Part shown: one piece after another, positions 7,359-15,578 of the stretch
Layout of the letters: each line of letters opens with the position of its first letter
Position numbering within the stretch: position 1 is the stretch's first letter
Assembly: GCA_050114795.1 (NCBI GenBank)
Contig: JASFRS010000005.1
Location: 1 to 30,540 of the forward strand
DNA length: 30,540 nt
Source of the DNA: JASFRS01 sp050114795
GTDB lineage: Bacteria; Pseudomonadota; Alphaproteobacteria; Sphingomonadales; CAKZYD01
Direction of reading: 5' to 3'
The notes under the pieces: generated by a model
What the model saw: only the letters and a program-made list of their open reading frames with translations
The model's database searches: none
Told to the model about the DNA's origin: nothing
Made by a program: the position numbers and the translations under genes

Positions 7359-9062
7359 TTATTCGTCGCCTTTTTCAGCTTTTTGCAGCGCGGCACCCAG
7401 AATATCACCCAGGCTTGCACCGGAATCACTGGAACCATATTGCGCCACAGCGGCTTTCTCTTCAGCCATTTCAAGCGCTTTGATGGACAGGCTGAGTTTC
7501 TGGCCGGAGCGATCGATATTGGTGATCATTGCATCCAGTTTCTCGCCTTCGGCAAAACGTTCCGGGCGTTGCTCGCCACGGTCGCGGGCCAGATCCGCAC
7601 GGCGGATGAAGCCTTTAGGACCGTCTTCGCCGACTTGAACATGAAGGCCATTGTCGGCAACTTCCGTAACCGTGCAAGTGACTGTGTCGCCTTTTTTCTT
7701 GCCTTCGATGGCATTGAGCGGGGCTTCAGCCAATTGTTTGATGCCGAGAGAGATACGCTCTTTCTCAACATCAACGTCGAGAACAACAGCTTTAACAACT
7801 TCACCTTTATGGAAGTCTTTCAAGGCATCCTCGCCAGATTTCTCCCAGGAAAGATCGGACAAGTGAACCATGCCGTCCACATCGCCTTCGAGGCCGATGA
7901 ACAGACCGAATTCGGTGGTGTTCTTGATTTCGCCTTCGATGACGGTGCCTTGTGTGTATTTCTCAGCAAAGGCTTCCCAAGGATTGGCTTGAACTTGTTT
8001 CAGGCCAAGAGAAATACGGCGCTTCTCTGGATCGACTTCGAGAACCTGCACATCGACTTCCTGGCTGGTGGAAACGATTTTGCCAGGATGAACGTTTTTC
8101 TTGGTCCAGGACATTTCGGATACGTGGACCAGGCCTTCGACGCCGGATTCCAGCTCAACAAAGGCACCATAGTCGGTGATGTTGGTCACGCGGCCTGAGA
8201 AACGGCCACCCAATGGGTATTTGGCTTCGACACCTTCCCATGGGTCCGCTTGCAATTGCTTCATGCCGAGGCTGATGCGTTGCGTGTCGCGATTGATACG
8301 GATGATTTGAACGTCGATTGTATCGCCGATGTTAAGGATTTCGGACGGATGACCCACCCGGCTCCAAGACATGTCGGTGACGTGCAACAGACCGTCGATA
8401 CCACCCAGATCCACGAAGGCACCATAATCGGTGATGTTTTTGACAACACCTTTGACGCTTTGACCTTCGGCCAGGTCTTCCAGCAGGCCTGAACGTTGTT
8501 CAGCGCGGGTTTCTTCGAGAACGGCCCGGCGGGATACAACGATATTGCCACGCAGACGGTCCATTTTCAGAATTTGGAACGGCTGAGCAATGCCCATCAG
8601 CGGGGTAACGTCGCGCACAGGGCGAACATCAACCTGGCTGCCAGGCAAGAAGGCAATGGCGCCGGACAAATCAACGGTGAAGCCACCTTTGACACGGCCG
8701 AAGATGACGCCTTCAACACGGCCACCCTCACCATAAGAGGCTTCGAGTTTATCCCATGCTTCCTCACGACGGGCTTTGTCGCGGGACAGAATGGCTTCGC
8801 CCATGGCGTTTTCAATACGCTCAACAAAGACGTCAACCTCGCCGCCCACTTCAGGGACACCGGGTTCGCCATGGCGGGTAAATTCTTTGGCTGCAATGCG
8901 GCCTTCGGCTTTTAAGCCGATATCAACAAGCACCTGGTCATTTTCAACGGCGACCACTGTGCCTTTTACTACACGACCTTCAAAACCGGCTTCGCCACCT
9001 AAGCTTTCTTCCAAAAGCGCGGCGAAATCGTCACGGGTCGGTGTTTCAACTGCTTGTACCAT
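7359..9062 (-). CDS. rpsA: 30S ribosomal protein S1
   Basis: An RNA-binding protein of the small subunit that recruits and unfolds mRNA. It is 567 residues with six S1 (OB-fold) repeats. The central ones are very regular, with KGVVKNITDYGAFVDLGG, then GRVTNITDYGAFVELESG, then GEIKNTTEFGLFIGLEGD, each ending near RISLGLKQ. An in-frame TTG lies five codons further upstream, but I take the ATG at 9062, which has GGAG six bases before it. The 5' leader holds a small hairpin at 9097-9112 (GTCGG, 6-base loop, CCGAC). Many S1 genes are autoregulated through such leaders, but nothing here proves it. Confidence 0.97.
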   Translation of the reverse strand: MVQAVETPTRDDFAALLEESLGGEAGFEGRVVKGTVVAVENDQVLVDIGLKAEGRIAAKEFTRHGEPGVPEVGGEVDVFVERIENAMGEAILSRDKARREEAWDKLEASYGEGGRVEGVIFGRVKGGFTVDLSGAIAFLPGSQVDVRPVRDVTPLMGIAQPFQILKMDRLRGNIVVSRRAVLEETRAEQRSGLLEDLAEGQSVKGVVKNITDYGAFVDLGGIDGLLHVTDMSWSRVGHPSEILNIGDTIDVQIIRINRDTQRISLGMKQLQADPWEGVEAKYPLGGRFSGRVTNITDYGAFVELESGVEGLVHVSEMSWTKKNVHPGKIVSTSQEVDVQVLEVDPEKRRISLGLKQVQANPWEAFAEKYTQGTVIEGEIKNTTEFGLFIGLEGDVDGMVHLSDLSWEKSGEDALKDFHKGEVVKAVVLDVDVEKERISLGIKQLAEAPLNAIEGKKKGDTVTCTVTEVADNGLHVQVGEDGPKGFIRRADLARDRGEQRPERFAEGEKLDAMITNIDRSGQKLSLSIKALEMAEEKAAVAQYGSSDSGASLGDILGAALQKAEKGDE

Positions 9063-9165
9063 TATAGCTCCATTCAAAATCAGTTTATTCTGGCCAGTCG
9101 GTTTTCTCCGACGGTCTTTCCTTTACGCGCTAGAACAAGGGTGAGGGGTCGCCACAAACACATAT

Positions 9166-9207
9166 AAAAGGACGCCTCCAGAAGACCCTGTCTTCCGGTG
9201 GATGTCC
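9166..9207 (-). terminator. Possible terminator between cmk and rpsA
   Basis: On the minus strand CCGGAAGAC, loop AGG and GTCTTCTGG form a 9-bp stem with one G-U pair. An outer GGAC/GTCC pairing surrounds it, and TTTTATAT follows. It lies about 40 bases after the cmk stop. It could end most cmk transcripts or attenuate read-through into rpsA. The U-tract is short, so confidence is moderate. Confidence 0.5.
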
Positions 9208-9248
9208 TGCAACCAGTTTCCTTGCTTGCGGTTCAGCGCACCAATTGC

Positions 9249-9887
9249 TTACTTCGAATTTACAATCTTCAAAGCAGCAGCAAGCGCGGCTTCTATATCT
9301 AAGTTCGAGGCATCTAGCAAGACCGCGTCTTGTGCAGGCTTTAGAGGGGCCACTTCACGCTCCTCATCCTGGCGGTCGCGCTCTTTGATTTCAGCGATTA
9401 ATTTGGCTCGGTCAACGCTTTCGCCACGGCCTTCCAATTCCAGTGCGCGACGTTCAGCGCGCACCTTGGGACTCGCTGTTAGAAAGATTTTCACATCCGC
9501 ATCGGGACACACGATGGTCCCGATATCTCGACCATCGATGACAGCGCCGGGCGGCGTTTTTGCAAAGCGTCTTTGAAAATCCAGAAGCGCTTTTCGCACG
9601 CCTGGATATTTCGCGACTTGCGATGCGGCACGACCCACATGTTCAAGGCGAAGCTCCGGCGTGCCTAGAAGCGCCTCATCAAGATGCTCTGCCGCCTTAA
9701 CGGCAGCACTTTCGTCATCCAGACTTATCCTTGAATTTAAAAGGCTTAGCGCCACTGCGCGATAGAGTGAGCCGCTATCTAAGTGACGCAGACCAAGATG
9801 AGAGCTTAAATTCCGCGCAAGGGTTCCTTTACCCGAAGCGGCCGGACCATCGATGGCGATGGTGAATGATTTCTGCGCTTTGTTCAT
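9249..9887 (-). CDS. cmk: Cytidylate kinase
   Basis: Phosphorylates CMP and dCMP with ATP. The P-loop GPAASGKGT is at residues 14-22. HLDSGSLYRAVAL is the family block for nucleotide-monophosphate binding, and VIDGRDIGTIVCPDA and RDRQDEEREVAPLKPA complete the signature. The length is 212 residues. The aroA-cmk-rpsA order is conserved in proteobacteria. Here the VOC gene (plus strand) separates cmk from aroA, so cmk must have its own promoter in the 94-base divergent gap before 9982. I cannot identify that promoter with confidence. Confidence 0.96.
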   Translation of the reverse strand: MNKAQKSFTIAIDGPAASGKGTLARNLSSHLGLRHLDSGSLYRAVALSLLNSRISLDDESAAVKAAEHLDEALLGTPELRLEHVGRAASQVAKYPGVRKALLDFQRRFAKTPPGAVIDGRDIGTIVCPDADVKIFLTASPKVRAERRALELEGRGESVDRAKLIAEIKERDRQDEEREVAPLKPAQDAVLLDASNLDIEAALAAALKIVNSK

Positions 9888-9981
9888 AAATTGCGCTTAT
9901 AAATGCTCAAATTGTGCATAACAAGCCCTGCAGAATGTCCTTATGCTTGCAGTGGCGCTGAATGCGAAGGAGGAGGTGCTC

Positions 9982-10374
9982 ATGGTTAAAAAATCAACGC
10001 CTGTTTTATGTGCTGAACGTATCGAGCCACTGATCGGTTTTTTTGAGGCTTTAGGATTCAGCAAAACAGTTGAAGTGCCCCATGGGGAAAATCTCGGCTT
10101 TGCCATTTTGGATAAAGACGGGGTCGAAGTCATGGCTCAAAGCTACGCCAGTATTGAGGACGATGTGCCGCAAATCGCCGATGCGATTCGCAATGCGCCA
10201 TCAGTCCTGTTTATCGAAGTCGAGAATCTCGATAAGGCCGCCGCCCAAGTGGCCAGCTATGAATTGGTCATGCCACGGCGGGAGACTTTTTACGGGGCGA
10301 TAGAAATCACCGTGAAAGCCCCCGGCGGTCATCTGGTGACTTTGGCTGAATTTAAAGAACAGGCCGTAGCCTAG
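9982..10374 (+). CDS. VOC-fold (glyoxalase/bleomycin-resistance type) protein
   Basis: A 130-residue single-domain protein with the pattern of the vicinal oxygen chelate fold: IEPLIGFFEALGFSKTVEVP at the start, GFAILDKDGVEVMAQ, VLFIEVENLDKAAA, and the closing GGHLVTLAEF. It may dimerise to bind a metal or small ligand. The start at 9982 is chosen because AAGGAGGAGGT lies just before it; an upstream ATG at 9943 has no such site. No substrate can be named. Its stop codon CTAG (10371-10374) is shared with the convergent aroA stop. It is an insertion between aroA and cmk on the opposite strand. Confidence 0.78.
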   Translation: MVKKSTPVLCAERIEPLIGFFEALGFSKTVEVPHGENLGFAILDKDGVEVMAQSYASIEDDVPQIADAIRNAPSVLFIEVENLDKAAAQVASYELVMPRRETFYGAIEITVKAPGGHLVTLAEFKEQAVA

Positions 10375-11711
10375 CTCAAATCAGCCCCAAGCCCGCGCAT
10401 CAAGTCGAGGAAATTGGGGAAAGACGTTGCAATCGCCCGTCCGTCATCAATGCGGACGGGCTTTTGCGCTGCGCCGCCTAAGACAGCAAAGCTCATAGCA
10501 ATGCGATGGTCGAAATGGCTGGTGACAGAGCCACCACCGGGCACGCCGCCCTGACCGCAGCCTTCAACACTTAAGCTATCCGCCGTTTCATGAACGACAA
10601 CGCCATTGGCTTCCAGCCCACGGGCTGTGGCACCGATTCGGTCTGTTTCCTTCACACGCAGTTCTTCAACGCCTTGCATCAAAGTCGTGCCTTCGGCATT
10701 GGCGGCAGCAATGGCAAGGATCGGATACTCGTCAATCATGCGCGGGGCGATATCCGCCGATACCTCTATGCCTTTTAACTGGCTTGAGCGCGCGATGATA
10801 TCCGCCACCGGCTCACCGGCGACTTCGCGTTCATTGACGAATTCGATATCGCCGCCCATAGCTTTTAAAACTTCAAACAAGCCGGTACGGGTCGGATTCA
10901 TACCTATATTTTGCACACAGATTTCAGAACCGGGTGTAATCAGCGCTGCAACAACCAGGAAAGCGGCAGAGGATGGGTCGCCCGCCACTTGAACATCAGT
11001 CGCATAAAGCTCTCTTTGCCCAACAACTGTGATCACACGACCTTTGCCACCCTTCGCATCTTCAATATGCAGTTCAGCACCAAAGGCGCGCATCATTCGC
11101 TCACTATGGTCCCGGGTTGGCCAGGGTTCGATGACAGTGGTTTCGCCAGGCGTATTCAATCCAGCCAATAATACTGCCGATTTCACTTGGGCAGAAGCTA
11201 CGGGCAGCTCATAACGAATGGGCAACGGATGCTGTGCGCCTTTCATGGTAAGCGGCAGGCGTCCGCCTTCACGGCTTTGGAAACTAGCACCCATTTGTTC
11301 CAGCGGATTTGTCACCCGGCCCATGGGACGCGATGACAGCGACTCGTCGCCAATAAATGTCGCCGTTAAATCATGAGAAGCAAGGAGGCCCATTAAAAGA
11401 CGTGCGGCAGTGCCGGAATTGCCCATATCAAGCGCGGATTGGGGTTCTTTTAATGCGCCCAGACCCACACCATGAACGCTCCATTTACCGGGGCCGTGGT
11501 GAATGACTTGTGCGCCAAGCGCCTCAACAGCGCGTGCCGTGCACAGAACATCATCACCTTCCAAAAGCCCTTCAATCTGCGTTTCACCCAAAGACACAAG
11601 GCCAAACATCAAGGCCCGGTGAGACATGGATTTGTCGCCAGGAACCTGGATAGTGCCCTTCAAGGCTTTGCTCTTACGAGCGCTTAAGGGTTGAACCGGT
11701 GCGGATGACAT
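10371..11711 (-). CDS. aroA: EPSP synthase (3-phosphoshikimate 1-carboxyvinyltransferase), class II-like
   Basis: The sixth step of the shikimate pathway, joining shikimate 3-phosphate and PEP. The 446-residue protein has the blocks of the class II (Agrobacterium CP4-like) group: PGDKSMSHRALMFG, IGDESLSSRPMGRV, SAQVKSAVLLAGLN, TRDHSE, NPTRTG, IDEYPILAIAAA, ELRVKETDR and HFDHRIAMSF. In the PEP-site motif this protein reads GNSGTAARL with Gly100. That position is alanine in CP4 and glycine in most class I enzymes. The gene faces the VOC gene with a four-base overlap and is divergent from the acidic zinc-ribbon gene. Confidence 0.95.
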   Translation of the reverse strand: MSSAPVQPLSARKSKALKGTIQVPGDKSMSHRALMFGLVSLGETQIEGLLEGDDVLCTARAVEALGAQVIHHGPGKWSVHGVGLGALKEPQSALDMGNSGTAARLLMGLLASHDLTATFIGDESLSSRPMGRVTNPLEQMGASFQSREGGRLPLTMKGAQHPLPIRYELPVASAQVKSAVLLAGLNTPGETTVIEPWPTRDHSERMMRAFGAELHIEDAKGGKGRVITVVGQRELYATDVQVAGDPSSAAFLVVAALITPGSEICVQNIGMNPTRTGLFEVLKAMGGDIEFVNEREVAGEPVADIIARSSQLKGIEVSADIAPRMIDEYPILAIAAANAEGTTLMQGVEELRVKETDRIGATARGLEANGVVVHETADSLSVEGCGQGGVPGGGSVTSHFDHRIAMSFAVLGGAAQKPVRIDDGRAIATSFPNFLDLMRGLGADLS

Positions 11712-11871
11712 ATTTTAAAGGTCCCCATTAGGTAAAGCGTGTCTTCTTGGCGCGCCCTTTAGCATAAGAGGACGTCCGAGCACATAAAACTTTTGACAAG
11801 TTGTGGAGTGCATGGCAAGTGACGCCACTCTTACTGATAAGCTGCTCAAGACATGAGCGAAGGAGAGCGAC

Positions 11872-12192
11872 GTGGCTAAACCGGAATGGGGCACAAAACA
11901 AACCTGCCCGAAATGCGGCACACGCTTTTATGATTTGGAAAAAGAACCAGCAGTTTGTGTAAGCTGTGGTCATAGTTTTGTTCCAGAACCGATTTTGAAA
12001 TCTAAACAGCCTATGCCTGCTGATGAGGCAAAGCCTGAGAAGAAGAAAAAAGACGATGACGACGACATCGAATTGGATGACGATGATGATATCGACGTCG
12101 ATGACGATGATGTCGCGGATGTCAGCCTTGATGATGACGACGCTGATTTGTCTGATGTCGTTGACACAAAATTGGATGACGACGACGAATAA
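11872..12192 (+). CDS. Small acidic zinc-ribbon protein (TIGR02300 / FYDL type)
   Basis: A 106-residue protein of the alphaproteobacterial TIGR02300 type. A zinc ribbon uses Cys12, Cys15, Cys29 and Cys32 (CPKCG and CVSCG). The family hallmark FYDLEK is at 19-24. A lysine-rich hinge at 52-60 leads to a long Asp-rich tail that is almost entirely D, V, I and L. The start is GTG at 11872, with AGGAGAG six bases before it. It is divergent from aroA, as commonly seen. The function is unknown; the acidic tail could bind basic proteins or metal ions. A 6-bp hairpin at 12208-12231 separates it from the tRNA. Confidence 0.85.
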   Translation: MAKPEWGTKQTCPKCGTRFYDLEKEPAVCVSCGHSFVPEPILKSKQPMPADEAKPEKKKKDDDDDIELDDDDDIDVDDDDVADVSLDDDDADLSDVVDTKLDDDDE

Positions 12193-12239
12193 AATCACTT
12201 GCGCTTTGCGGAAGCCTTGATTAGTTTCCGCATCGCTTT

Positions 12240-12305
<66 letters not shown>

Positions 12306-12315
<10 letters not shown>

Positions 12316-12426
12316 AATCCTCCCAGATTTGGTTCCGCCTCGGACATTATTGTTTTTTTGAGGCTCCACCAATTACCTCCCGGATTTGGTTTCGCCTCGG
12401 AGTTTATTGAACCTGGGGGCTCCACC
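12306..12426 (+). repeat. 56-base tandem repeat copying the tRNA-Ala 3' end
   Basis: GGCTCCACC, the last acceptor bases of tRNA-Ala, recurs at 12306, 12362 and 12418, exactly 56 bases apart. The first two units (12306-12361 and 12362-12417) also share GATTTGGTT, then CGCCTCGGA, then TTATTG, about 80% alike by eye with one indel. The third copy is only GGCTCCACC. The first unit ends in a run of seven T. It may be a duplicated trailer/terminator or the scar of recombination at the tRNA 3' end. From 12427 to 12483 I see nothing recognisable. Confidence 0.85.
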
Positions 12427-12483
12427 TGATCGGTGTGTAGCCCTCATCTCTAACACCCTCCATCAGCTATCAAGGTCAAGATA

Positions 12484-13710
12484 ATGAGACTGTCGATTAA
12501 CCCGGCACGGCTTTTAGGCAATATCCAGAAACTTGCGCAAGTAGGCGCGGATGAAAAAGGTGGGAATTCCCGCCTGGCTGCTACGGACGCAGATCGTGAC
12601 GGGCGTGATCTCGTGGTTGGCTGGATGAAGGCAGCAGGCCTTGAAATCAGCATTGATGAAATCGGCAATATTTTCGGAACTCGCGCCGGACGGCAGGATA
12701 TCGCGCCGATTATGACAGGCTCACACATCGATACGGTGCGCAGTGGCGGTGCCTTGGATGGCTGCTATGGCGTGTTGGCAGGGTTGGAAGTGGTTGAAAC
12801 CTTGAATGACAATTGCATCACCACCGAACGCCCCATCATCGTTGGTATTTTCACCAATGAGGAAGGAGCGCGCTTTCAGCCGGATATGATGGGCTCCCTG
12901 GTTCACGCAGGCGGCTTAAGCGTTGAAGAAGCGCTGTCAGCAACTGACCGCGATGGTGTGAGTTTGAAAGAGGAACTTGCGCGTATCGGCTATGCCGGGG
13001 ACATGCGATGCGGGACAATTACGCCGCATAAATTCGTTGAACTTCATATTGAGCAAGGCCCTATCCTTGAACAGGAAGGCATTTCCATCGGCGTCGTTGA
13101 AAACCTGCAGGGGATTTCCTGGACCGAGGTGAACATTAAAGGGCAATCCAACCACGCTGGCACAACGCCCATGTATTTACGTCATGATGCAGGCTATGGC
13201 GCAGCGGCGATTACCGTTCGTGTGCGTGAGATTGTGAAGGAATTGGGCGGCACCCAAGTGGGCACAATCGGTAAGATTGACCTTGGCCCCAATGTCATCA
13301 ATGTGGTGGCCGGTCATGCTCATATGACTGTTGATTTGCGCAATACGGATAAAGAATTGCTGCATAAATCAGAGCAGATATTTGAAAGCTTTCTTGAAGA
13401 GTTGGCGGAGGTCGAAGGCCTTGAAATTTCTTCAAAGAGATTGGTTCAATTTGACCCTGTCGCCTTTGATGCAGGCGTTGCTGACGCGATTGAAGCCAGC
13501 GCCAAAAGCCGGGAGCTCAGCTTTAAGCGCATGACATCGGGTGCAGGCCATGATGCCCAAATGATGGCACGCATCTGCCCAACCGCCATGATTTTCGTGC
13601 CCTCCCATAACGGGGTAAGCCACAATCCGGCAGAACATACCGACGACCATCACCTGGAAGCCGGTGCCAATATCCTTTTGGATGTCATGGCTGAGATGGC
13701 TGAGGCTTAA
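12484..13710 (+). CDS. M20-type Zn-dependent amidohydrolase (N-carbamoyl-amino-acid hydrolase / allantoate amidohydrolase family)
   Basis: A 408-residue member of the hydantoinase/carbamoylase group of M20 metallohydrolases. Metal ligands can be read: His81 in GSHIDTV, bridging Asp92 in GGALDGCYG, Glu126/Glu127 in TNEEGARF, His188 in ELHIEQGP, and His380 in SHNPAEHT. A dimerisation lid domain (about 212-330, with GQSNHAGTTPM) is inserted in the catalytic domain. Relatives hydrolyse N-carbamoyl amino acids, beta-ureidopropionate or allantoate; the sequence alone does not decide among them. No pyrimidine- or purine-degradation partner lies nearby. Its stop shares TTAA with the convergent EamA gene. 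The ribosome site is weak. Confidence 0.9.
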   Translation: MRLSINPARLLGNIQKLAQVGADEKGGNSRLAATDADRDGRDLVVGWMKAAGLEISIDEIGNIFGTRAGRQDIAPIMTGSHIDTVRSGGALDGCYGVLAGLEVVETLNDNCITTERPIIVGIFTNEEGARFQPDMMGSLVHAGGLSVEEALSATDRDGVSLKEELARIGYAGDMRCGTITPHKFVELHIEQGPILEQEGISIGVVENLQGISWTEVNIKGQSNHAGTTPMYLRHDAGYGAAAITVRVREIVKELGGTQVGTIGKIDLGPNVINVVAGHAHMTVDLRNTDKELLHKSEQIFESFLEELAEVEGLEISSKRLVQFDPVAFDAGVADAIEASAKSRELSFKRMTSGAGHDAQMMARICPTAMIFVPSHNGVSHNPAEHTDDHHLEAGANILLDVMAEMAEA

Positions 13711-14558
13711 GCTGATCGTTTCTGCCTCACAGTGATGACGGAGGCTGATAGAATTAACAGTGCGCCTGCAAAGACCCAGGCGTTGATAGCATCGCCGAAA
13801 TATAATGTGCCAATGGCAGACGCTGCAATAAGGCGGAGATAGTCAATCGGCAGGACTGCACTCGCTTCGGCATAATGAAATGCTTTTGCCATTGCATATT
13901 GCACAGCGCTAAAGCCAACACCGATACCCAGCAACGGCAGGATATGGTGAACCTCTGGGGTCGTCCAGTTAAACGCCGCAATGATTGCGCTTATTGGCAG
14001 AAGTATGAAAAAGGGTAAGGCGACGACCGTTGGCGCCTTTTCAGTCGTCGCCAGCGTCTTAACCAGAAGAAAGGCAGCAGCGGTGGCTATGGCTCCAATA
14101 AAGGCTGCAACAATACCGCTTAAATCCCCAGCCATGCTTGGGCGCGCAACGAAGGATGCCCCCATAAAGCCGAGGCCTAACGCAAACAGCTTCGCAACTG
14201 TGGCAGGCTCTTTATAGAAAAGTATTGCAACAAGGCTGGCAAAAATTGGGGCAGCAAAGGTGATTGCAACAACGGTGCCCAAAGGTGCATGCTCAACAGC
14301 ATAATAAAGCGTCAGCGCACCAGCACCCGATGCTAGGGCGCGCCAGAAATGCGTCATAAATCTCTGCGTCTCAAACAAGCCTCGTCCATGTTTAAATAAC
14401 ATTGGCGATAAAGTGATTACGCCAATGAGATTACGGAAGAAAAATAAGGTTTCCGTGGACAGTTCGTTACCCAACCCACGGACTATGGCCCAAATCAAAG
14501 CTTGCAACACAGCATAGGCTGCCATGAAACTAATGCCGAGACGCAGAGAAGATGACAT
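13707..14558 (-). CDS. EamA/DMT-family transporter
   Basis: A 283-residue integral membrane protein with about ten hydrophobic segments arranged as two EamA repeats. The first half shows ETLFFFRNLIGVITL and APLGTVVAITFAAPIFASLV; the second ends with the matching YFGDAINAWVFAGALLIL stretch. Members of the drug/metabolite transporter superfamily export amino acids, nucleosides or other metabolites; the cargo here is unknown. The ATG lies one base after the stop of the NHL propeller gene (TAAATG), so the two are cotranscribed and probably coupled. That pairing could mean a shared substrate, but this is inference. Confidence 0.9.
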   Translation of the reverse strand: MSSSLRLGISFMAAYAVLQALIWAIVRGLGNELSTETLFFFRNLIGVITLSPMLFKHGRGLFETQRFMTHFWRALASGAGALTLYYAVEHAPLGTVVAITFAAPIFASLVAILFYKEPATVAKLFALGLGFMGASFVARPSMAGDLSGIVAAFIGAIATAAAFLLVKTLATTEKAPTVVALPFFILLPISAIIAAFNWTTPEVHHILPLLGIGVGFSAVQYAMAKAFHYAEASAVLPIDYLRLIAASAIGTLYFGDAINAWVFAGALLILSASVITVRQKRSA

Positions 14559-14559
14559 T

Positions 14560-15471
14560 TTACCGCTTCTTCACCAGCTCTTCGACTTTCCAGTTCAGAA
14601 TATCGCTGACATAAACGCTGCCTTTATGCTGAAGCACGCCATGGAGAAAGCCGTATTTCCCAAGGCTTTTTCCAGGACCGCCGAAGCGGTCCAGGACCTT
14701 GCCGTCCTTCGAGAGCTTCACAAGCTGGTCAACACGTGCATCAGTCATCCAGAACGTACCGCCCTTACCTTGTGCAAGCACATAAGGATGGCCGATATCA
14801 TTCCATTCGCCTTGATATTTTCCATCGAGATTAAAGATTTGGATGCGTTTATTCTCACGGTCCGCAACCAACAGCCGCCCATTTTCATCAACAATCAGGG
14901 AATGTGGAAAATTGAACTGACCCGGTTCGCTGCCTTTTTCGCCGAAAAATTCTACGGTGTCGCCAGTCTTAGAGTATTTGACGATACGGAAGTTACCGCC
15001 GTCAGCCACATAGATATTCCCATCACTGTCGAAGGCAATATCACTGGGCTTATTCAAAAAGACCTGATTATAATCGCGGTCGAACCAGCCGGGGCTGCCC
15101 GTGCCGCGCTTGCCTAATACCATCAGAACTTCACCACTGGGCGCAAATTTCAAGACGAGGTGGTTACCCGTATCCGCGGTCCAGATATTTCCATCCTCAT
15201 CAACGCGCAGGCCATGAGGCACTTCAAATAGCCCTTGCCCAATTTCTCTAAGGAAATTTCCGTCACCATCAAACACAAGCAGAGCGTGGGCACCGCGGTT
15301 GAAAACATAAAATTCACTGCCATCAGGGGAGAATGCAAAGGCAGGGGTTTCTTCGATATAAACGCCTTCAGGAGCGTCTAATGTGACAGGCTTCGGACTG
15401 AAGCCTTCATCCGCAGAAACGGCGGCCAGGGGTACAGCCAGAAAAAGGCTGAGCAGTAATGGTTTAAACAC
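14560..15471 (-). CDS. Secreted NHL-repeat beta-propeller protein (peptidyl-alpha-hydroxyglycine lyase-like)
   Basis: A 303-residue exported protein. A GTG start at 15471 is preferred over the upstream TTG because GGAG lies 7 bases before it and it gives a clean signal peptide ending AAVSA, cut before DEG. The mature part is a six-bladed NHL propeller. Blades carry VPHGLRVDEDGNIWTADTGN, KPSDIAFDSDGNIYVADGGN and FPHSLIVDENGRLLVADREN. This pattern is close to the PAL (alpha-amidating lyase) family, where such histidines bind metal. Bacterial members mostly have no known substrate. The gene heads a two-gene unit with an EamA exporter and is divergent from a LysR gene. Confidence 0.82.
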   Translation of the reverse strand: MFKPLLLSLFLAVPLAAVSADEGFSPKPVTLDAPEGVYIEETPAFAFSPDGSEFYVFNRGAHALLVFDGDGNFLREIGQGLFEVPHGLRVDEDGNIWTADTGNHLVLKFAPSGEVLMVLGKRGTGSPGWFDRDYNQVFLNKPSDIAFDSDGNIYVADGGNFRIVKYSKTGDTVEFFGEKGSEPGQFNFPHSLIVDENGRLLVADRENKRIQIFNLDGKYQGEWNDIGHPYVLAQGKGGTFWMTDARVDQLVKLSKDGKVLDRFGGPGKSLGKYGFLHGVLQHKGSVYVSDILNWKVEELVKKR

Positions 15472-15551
15472 GGTGGAACTCCAAACAAGTTTCAAGAGGG
15501 CCGCATATTATTGGCCTCGAACATATAGTAAAAATAATATATAAATATCGA

Positions 15552-15574
15552 ATTGATAAATTTTATAGATCAAT
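15552..15574. promoter_or_regulatory. LysR-type operator in the divergent promoter region
   Basis: ATTGAT, 11 bases, ATCAAT: a perfect 6-bp inverted repeat that exactly fits the T-N11-A rule for LysR-type regulator boxes. It ends four bases before the LysR start codon and lies in a very AT-rich gap between the NHL gene and the LysR gene. This suggests autoregulation and control of the divergent NHL-EamA unit. Confidence 0.7.
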
Positions 15575-15578
15575 ACCT

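Noticed and set aside
7383..8198. 271-residue plus-strand ORF
   Set aside because: It lies wholly antisense to rpsA, whose S1 repeats create long open frames on the other strand; no ribosome site or family pattern.
11793..11798. TTGACA as a -35 box upstream of the zinc-ribbon gene
   Set aside because: No acceptable -10 hexamer at 16-18 bases; left out of the features.
11728..12198. 156-residue minus-strand ORF rich in Val/Ile/Asp
   Set aside because: It is the reverse of the Asp-rich tail of the zinc-ribbon gene, a composition artefact.
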